DNA of 8,849 nt from JALSRY01 sp964428275. Lineage in GTDB: Bacteria > Planctomycetota > Phycisphaerae > UBA1845 > Fen-1342. Below, in pieces: positions 5,988 through 8,849 of this stretch. A program made the position numbers and the translations under genes. Each line of letters opens with the position of its first letter. Position 1 is the stretch's first letter. The notes under the pieces are model-generated. The model had not been told where the DNA came from and ran no database searches. It saw only the letters and a list, made by a program, of their open reading frames with translations. The DNA lies in assembly GCA_964428275.1 (NCBI GenBank), contig CAYRXN010000184.1, positions 1 through 8,849 on the forward strand, written 5' to 3'.

Positions 5988-6950
5988 CTAACGTCGATAG
6001 CGTGGATTGTTGGGCAGCCGGGCCCACGTCTTGTGGCGGGTCTTATAGGACGCGCACAGCTCGGCCAGAGGCATACCGGCGGGCTGCCCGAAGTCACCGC
6101 TGTTCGCTCCGTATGCGGGGCGTTTCCCGCGGTATTCCTCGATCTCGCCCTGGTACGGATCAAAGTCAAAGCGGGTGGGCATCTCGCCAGGCAGCCAAGT
6201 GAAGTACCTCGCCGTATCCACCGTACGATCCGGCTCGTTCAGCGACGGATTCGAAACGTACCCCGCGAGGTTTGGCACGATCGGCGCGGCATGTCCGTCC
6301 ATGAAGACCGCGTTGGCGGCGTACTCGCCTGTATGCCGCCACCCCACCATCGTTCCCTCCCAATGCGGGGTGGCCAGTGGATCGCCGCGACCGCCGGATG
6401 CCAGCCAGTTCGCGTTGAGTCCACCGAACCAGGACCACCAACCGTCGATGGCGAACACCTGGCGGGAGCTGTCACGAAAACGGTCCTTCTTGTTGTTCCA
6501 GTGGGCGATCGCGTTGATGGCGTAGCTCGTGCGGACACCCCGGCGAATCTCGTCATGGACGCCCATGGTGCGTACAAAGAAGAAACGCCACTCCTGTCCG
6601 CGCGCTTCTGCAACCTCGTCCGGTCGTTCGTCCGCAGGACAGATACCGGCTGCTTCATCGCCGAGAACACGCACGTCGAAGAGTACATCGACCCAGGTAA
6701 GCATGAAGCGCGTTTCGCTCCCGTCGTCCCAGGTTGGCCCGAACCCCTTGTATTCCATGTCGCAAATCAGGCGGGCTTGCCCGATGCTGTGCAGGTTGGC
6801 GGCACACTTCGCCATGCGTGCCTTTTCCTTGGCCTGCTGGAGCGACGGGAGCAGGATCGAGATCAGCAAGGCGATGATGGCTACGACGACGAGCAGCTCG
6901 ATAAGTGTAAACGCCGGCGTCTTCCAGCGATCTTCGCTCCGCGTTCTCAT
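5988..6950 (-). CDS. Type IV prepilin-like protein with an H-X-DG type C-terminal region
   Basis: The protein has 320 residues. ATG at 6948-6950 follows GGAGG (complement of 6958-6962) by 7 bases; an in-frame ATG at 7061 lacks a site and would give a very long leader. The leader is 13 residues and the cut would be TPA|FTLIELLVVVAII, with Ala instead of Gly before the cut and Glu at +5 (residue 18). The hydrophobic helix runs to about residue 34, followed by LQQAKEKARMAKCAANLHSIG (first 20 residues: 37-56), the usual early part of planctomycete pseudopilin-like proteins. RHTGEYAANAVFMDGH (205-220) matches their H-X9-DG motif but with 11 residues between His and Asp-Gly. The remaining 100 residues, rich in Pro, Arg and Tyr, are not recognised. 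It should be matured by prepilin peptidase and anchored in the inner membrane. The zinc-ribbon gene follows after 8 bases, so this is the first gene of a two-gene operon. Confidence 0.9.
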   Translation of the reverse strand: MRTRSEDRWKTPAFTLIELLVVVAIIALLISILLPSLQQAKEKARMAKCAANLHSIGQARLICDMEYKGFGPTWDDGSETRFMLTWVDVLFDVRVLGDEAAGICPADERPDEVAEARGQEWRFFFVRTMGVHDEIRRGVRTSYAINAIAHWNNKKDRFRDSSRQVFAIDGWWSWFGGLNANWLASGGRGDPLATPHWEGTMVGWRHTGEYAANAVFMDGHAAPIVPNLAGYVSNPSLNEPDRTVDTARYFTWLPGEMPTRFDFDPYQGEIEEYRGKRPAYGANSGDFGQPAGMPLAELCASYKTRHKTWARLPNNPRYRR

Positions 6951-7124
6951 GATTCGTCCTCCCTGCGAATGATGGACTGGCCGACCGGACGAGACAACGC
7001 GCTTGCCAACGGGTTGGGAAACCAAGCCGCGACGAACTTCCAGATGCTGCAATCTCGCCACCGGGCTGATGATAACTGCAACTTACGTCCGCCCGCGAAC
7101 CTGAGCAAGACCAAAATGTGTTCC

Positions 7125-7133
7125 TGATAGAAT
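7125..7133 (+). promoter_or_regulatory. Extended -10 promoter element for the candidate small RNA
   Basis: TGATAGAAT matches the extended -10 form TG-N-TATAAT with one mismatch in the hexamer (TAGAAT, 7128-7133). Extended -10 promoters can work with a poor -35 box, and the hexamer 17 bases upstream (GCAAGA) is indeed poor. The start of transcription would be close to 7140. Confidence 0.4.
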
Positions 7134-7139
7134 CTAAAA

Positions 7140-7245
7140 CACCCCCTCCACAGCAACCATGCCGCGCCGGGCGCGGCGGCAGGCCCGTGAGAGGTTTCCG
7201 TCATTATTGAAAACACTGCAACCCGCGTATTTTCGCGGGTTTTTT
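7140..7245 (+). ncRNA. Candidate small RNA of about 105 nt, family not recognised
   Basis: The evidence is an extended -10 element at one end and a textbook intrinsic terminator at the other, with no protein gene between. Inside is a GC-rich hairpin: GCCGCG (7161-7166) with CGCGGC (7172-7177). AACC (7155-7158) can pair with GGTT (7193-7196) around it. I do not see features of SRP RNA, 6S RNA, tmRNA or a known riboswitch. It could instead be a prematurely terminated leader of the gene at 7418, but that gene has its own good promoter downstream of the terminator. The 5' end is a guess. Confidence 0.45.
7220..7245 (+). terminator. Intrinsic terminator without an upstream protein gene
   Basis: AACCCGCG (7220-7227) pairs with CGCGGGTT (7234-7241) around a TATTTT loop, and six T residues follow at 7240-7245. 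On the opposite strand the stem is not followed by a T-run, so it acts on plus-strand transcripts. It is the best terminator in the window, yet the nearest upstream plus-strand protein gene is more than 1.9 kb away. Confidence 0.85.
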
Positions 7246-7289
7246 GGCGCCACGGCCTCCTGATCCACCGCGCGTACGGGTGTTTTCTG

Positions 7290-7318
7290 TTGCAATCGGA
7301 CCGCGCTCGCGGTAGCAT
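7290..7318 (+). promoter_or_regulatory. Sigma70-like promoter for the gene at 7418, with a palindrome in the spacer
   Basis: TTGCAA (7290-7295) and TAGCAT (7313-7318) are separated by exactly 17 bases. Transcription would start near 7325 and leave a leader of about 93 bases before the ATG. The spacer contains the inverted repeat ACCGCG-CT-CGCGGT (7300-7313), placed where a repressor could block RNA polymerase. The palindrome may be chance in GC-rich DNA. Confidence 0.55.
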
Positions 7319-7417
7319 AGGATTTGTGAAATTGCGGTTGTCGCGTCGCGTGGCGCGGCGGCCTTTCCGCTCTCGCGTCACAGTATCTTCTGGGGTTCGA
7401 AAAAGGAGGACCAAGGA

Positions 7418-8812
7418 ATGAAACGCGCGCTGTGCATTACGCTGGTGCTCGCGATGGTGGGCTCGGCCCTGGCCACCCCCATCACGGTCTACACCAACGA
7501 CTTCACCACCACCGACGGAGTCACCGTCCGAGAGAACGACCCCAACAATCCCACGACGGGCCCCTACCTGGAAGACGACGGCGTGTGGGCCCACGTGCCG
7601 ATCGACTCCACCGGCTACCAGGTCATGGACATCCAGATGGCCGACCTCCAGGATCCCAACGTCTACGACTTCACCTACGGCGACCTCACCATCACGCTCC
7701 AAATCGAAGGCGACTGGCTGATCCCCGACGAGACCCAGGGTTTCTGGCTGCGCATCTACTCCCGCCGCTGGGACGAGGGCGCCGGACAGTGGGCCTTCAG
7801 CGGCAGCCGCAACTTCTTCTTCGACGTCGAGCACACCTCGGTCAGCGGCGGGTTCGGCCCCGGCTGGCAGACCTTCACACGCAACATCGACGATTGGGAC
7901 GAGGATAACGGCTGGGGACCGTTCGACCCGAGCCAGGTCTACAAGTTCCGTATCGACTGCATCAACTGGAGCGGCGACATCACGCCCTATCGCTTCGGCA
8001 TCACGGAGTTCACGTTCGTCGCCCCCGAGTGCCCTCTCGATCTCGACGGCGACGATGATGTCGATCTCGGCGACCTGGCCATCCTCCTGTCCAACTACGG
8101 CTGCGAGCCCGTGCCGCCCGCGACCTTCTGGAGCAGCAACGGCTTCGAGAACTACTCGCTCGGCGATCTGCCCGGCCAGGACGGCTGGGAAGACGACACC
8201 AGCAATCCCGAGTACGGCATGGTCCAGGTCGTGGACGATCCCACCGGCAACGGCATGGGCAAGGTGCTGCTGTTCGACCCGCCGGGAACGACCGACGGCA
8301 CGTGGCAGGGTGCCGTTCGCGCCCTCGATCCGACCCCGACCGCGCGTTGCGTCATCATCGAATGGGACCAGTACCGCTCCGGCCTGGGCGACAACTTCTG
8401 GTATGCCGACAACCTCCAGTGGGACGGCTGGTGGGCCATTCAGTGGGATTCCAACGGGCAGGCATCGAGCTACTACTGGGACTTCGGCGTCCCGCTGACC
8501 ACCGGCCAGTGGCAGCACGTCACCTACATCCTCGATACCGAAGCACACACGGCCACCGTGGTCATTGACGGCGTCGCCTACACCGGTCCGAGCGTGATGC
8601 CCGACACCGTGCTCGACGGCATCCTGTTCGAAGCCGAACCCACCGAGGCCAGCGGCGAAGACGGCCCGATGTACCTCGACAACCTCGTGATCTCGGAAAG
8701 CCCGGACTATTTCGGCTGCTCGTTCGAAGACGGTGATTACGACGATGACAGTGACGTCGATCTTTCCGATCTCGCCATCATGCTCGCAGAATACGGATGC
8801 GGGACCGAGTAG
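7418..8812 (+). CDS. Secreted two-domain beta-sandwich protein with one dockerin half after each domain
   Basis: The protein has 464 residues. The ATG follows AAAAGGAGG with an 8-base gap, the strongest ribosome binding site here. The signal peptide MKRALCITLVLAMVGSALA is cut near residue 19. Residues 20-203 look like a beta-sandwich rich in Trp, Tyr and Asp. Residues 205-229 are a single dockerin-type loop (DLDGDDDVDLGDLAILLSNYG) bracketed by Cys205 and Cys229. Residues 236-430 form a second beta-sandwich with GQDGWEDDT (253-261) and GQWQHVTYILD (363-373), resembling LamG or concanavalin-like folds. The last loop, with DSDVDLSDLAIMLAEYG (444-460), is bracketed by Cys434 and Cys461. Typical dockerins have two adjacent loops; here they lie about 205 residues apart. 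No catalytic residues can be named; carbohydrate or surface binding is plausible for the second domain. The gene has its own promoter, and a hairpin follows the stop. Confidence 0.88.
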   Translation: MKRALCITLVLAMVGSALATPITVYTNDFTTTDGVTVRENDPNNPTTGPYLEDDGVWAHVPIDSTGYQVMDIQMADLQDPNVYDFTYGDLTITLQIEGDWLIPDETQGFWLRIYSRRWDEGAGQWAFSGSRNFFFDVEHTSVSGGFGPGWQTFTRNIDDWDEDNGWGPFDPSQVYKFRIDCINWSGDITPYRFGITEFTFVAPECPLDLDGDDDVDLGDLAILLSNYGCEPVPPATFWSSNGFENYSLGDLPGQDGWEDDTSNPEYGMVQVVDDPTGNGMGKVLLFDPPGTTDGTWQGAVRALDPTPTARCVIIEWDQYRSGLGDNFWYADNLQWDGWWAIQWDSNGQASSYYWDFGVPLTTGQWQHVTYILDTEAHTATVVIDGVAYTGPSVMPDTVLDGILFEAEPTEASGEDGPMYLDNLVISESPDYFGCSFEDGDYDDDSDVDLSDLAIMLAEYGCGTE

Positions 8813-8826
8813 CACCGGCTACCGGC

Positions 8827-8849
8827 GACTCGGCAAGTAATTGCGAGTC
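8827..8849 (+). terminator. Stem-loop after the last gene, cut by the window end
   Basis: GACTC (8827-8831) pairs with GAGTC (8845-8849) and GCAA (8833-8836) with TTGC (8841-8844), with one bulged G and a GTAA loop of the stable GNRA type. It starts 14 bases after the stop codon. Whether a T-run follows cannot be seen because the window ends on the last base of the stem. Confidence 0.5.

Larger units (their letters stand above)
6951..7417. other. Divergent intergenic region holding a candidate small RNA and a promoter
   Basis: These 467 bases separate the minus-strand prepilin operon from the plus-strand gene at 7418. The plus strand carries a candidate small RNA ending at an intrinsic terminator (7220-7245) and then a separate promoter (7290-7318). 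A frame coding 34 residues from ATG 7159 runs through the terminator without an SD and is not counted as a gene. No convincing promoter for the minus-strand operon could be picked between 6951 and 7120. Confidence 0.65.

Noticed and set aside
7140..7245. Candidate small RNA as SRP RNA, 6S RNA or a c-di-GMP riboswitch
   Set aside because: The conserved bases and loops of these families were not found by eye; the RNA is left unassigned.
7159..7263. Short frame of 34 codons starting MPRRARRQARERF
   Set aside because: It has no ribosome binding site, passes through the intrinsic terminator, and its Arg-rich start comes from the GC-rich hairpin.
6947..8815. Open frame of 622 codons antisense to the gene at 7418
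   Set aside because: It is produced by GAC/GTC/CTC-rich codons of the real gene, crosses the terminator and promoter region, and shows no domain or start signal.

Overview
The window looks like chromosomal DNA of a planctomycete, most likely from the Phycisphaerae or a related lineage. This is inferred from gene content and not from any marker gene. The DNA is GC-rich. All six genes encode exported or membrane-attached proteins. Two are type IV prepilin-like proteins with the FTLIELLVVV start common in planctomycete genomes, and three are secreted proteins carrying dockerin-type calcium-binding repeats of the form DGDGDVDLADLAxxLAxYG. There are no housekeeping genes, transposases, phage genes, tRNAs, rRNAs or CRISPR repeats.

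Layout. At the left edge, on the minus strand, a secreted dockerin-type protein (715-2289) is followed 28 bases later by a prepilin-like gene that runs off the window (1-686). A gene-free divergent region (2290-2887) separates this pair from a plus-strand gene (2888-4057) encoding a signal peptide and three tandem beta-rich repeats of exactly 120 residues each. Behind a short stem-loop lies a second dockerin-type protein with a beta-propeller-like body (4181-5299). A very long hairpin (5312-5374) separates it from a convergent minus-strand operon. That operon contains a second prepilin-like gene (5988-6950) and a small membrane-anchored zinc-ribbon protein (5572-5979), whose ribosome binding site overlaps the stop codon of the prepilin gene. 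A second divergent region (6951-7417) holds a very clear intrinsic terminator with no protein gene before it, which suggests a small RNA of about 105 nt. It also holds a good sigma70-like promoter for the last gene. That gene (7418-8812) encodes a secreted protein with two beta-sandwich regions, each followed by a single dockerin half-repeat.

How the parts may work together. Prepilin-like proteins sit beside dockerin-type proteins or a zinc-ribbon protein, and everything is predicted to act at or outside the inner membrane. This suggests an extracellular or envelope protein set, but no enzyme active site is visible and no substrate can be named. No classical cohesin is recognised, so the partner of the dockerin repeats is unknown. 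The most original signals are the orphan small RNA candidate, the cysteine pairs that bracket single dockerin halves in two of the three proteins, the split placement of dockerin halves in the last gene, and the exact 360-base triplication. Many long open frames lie antisense to these genes. They are composition shadows and are not annotated.
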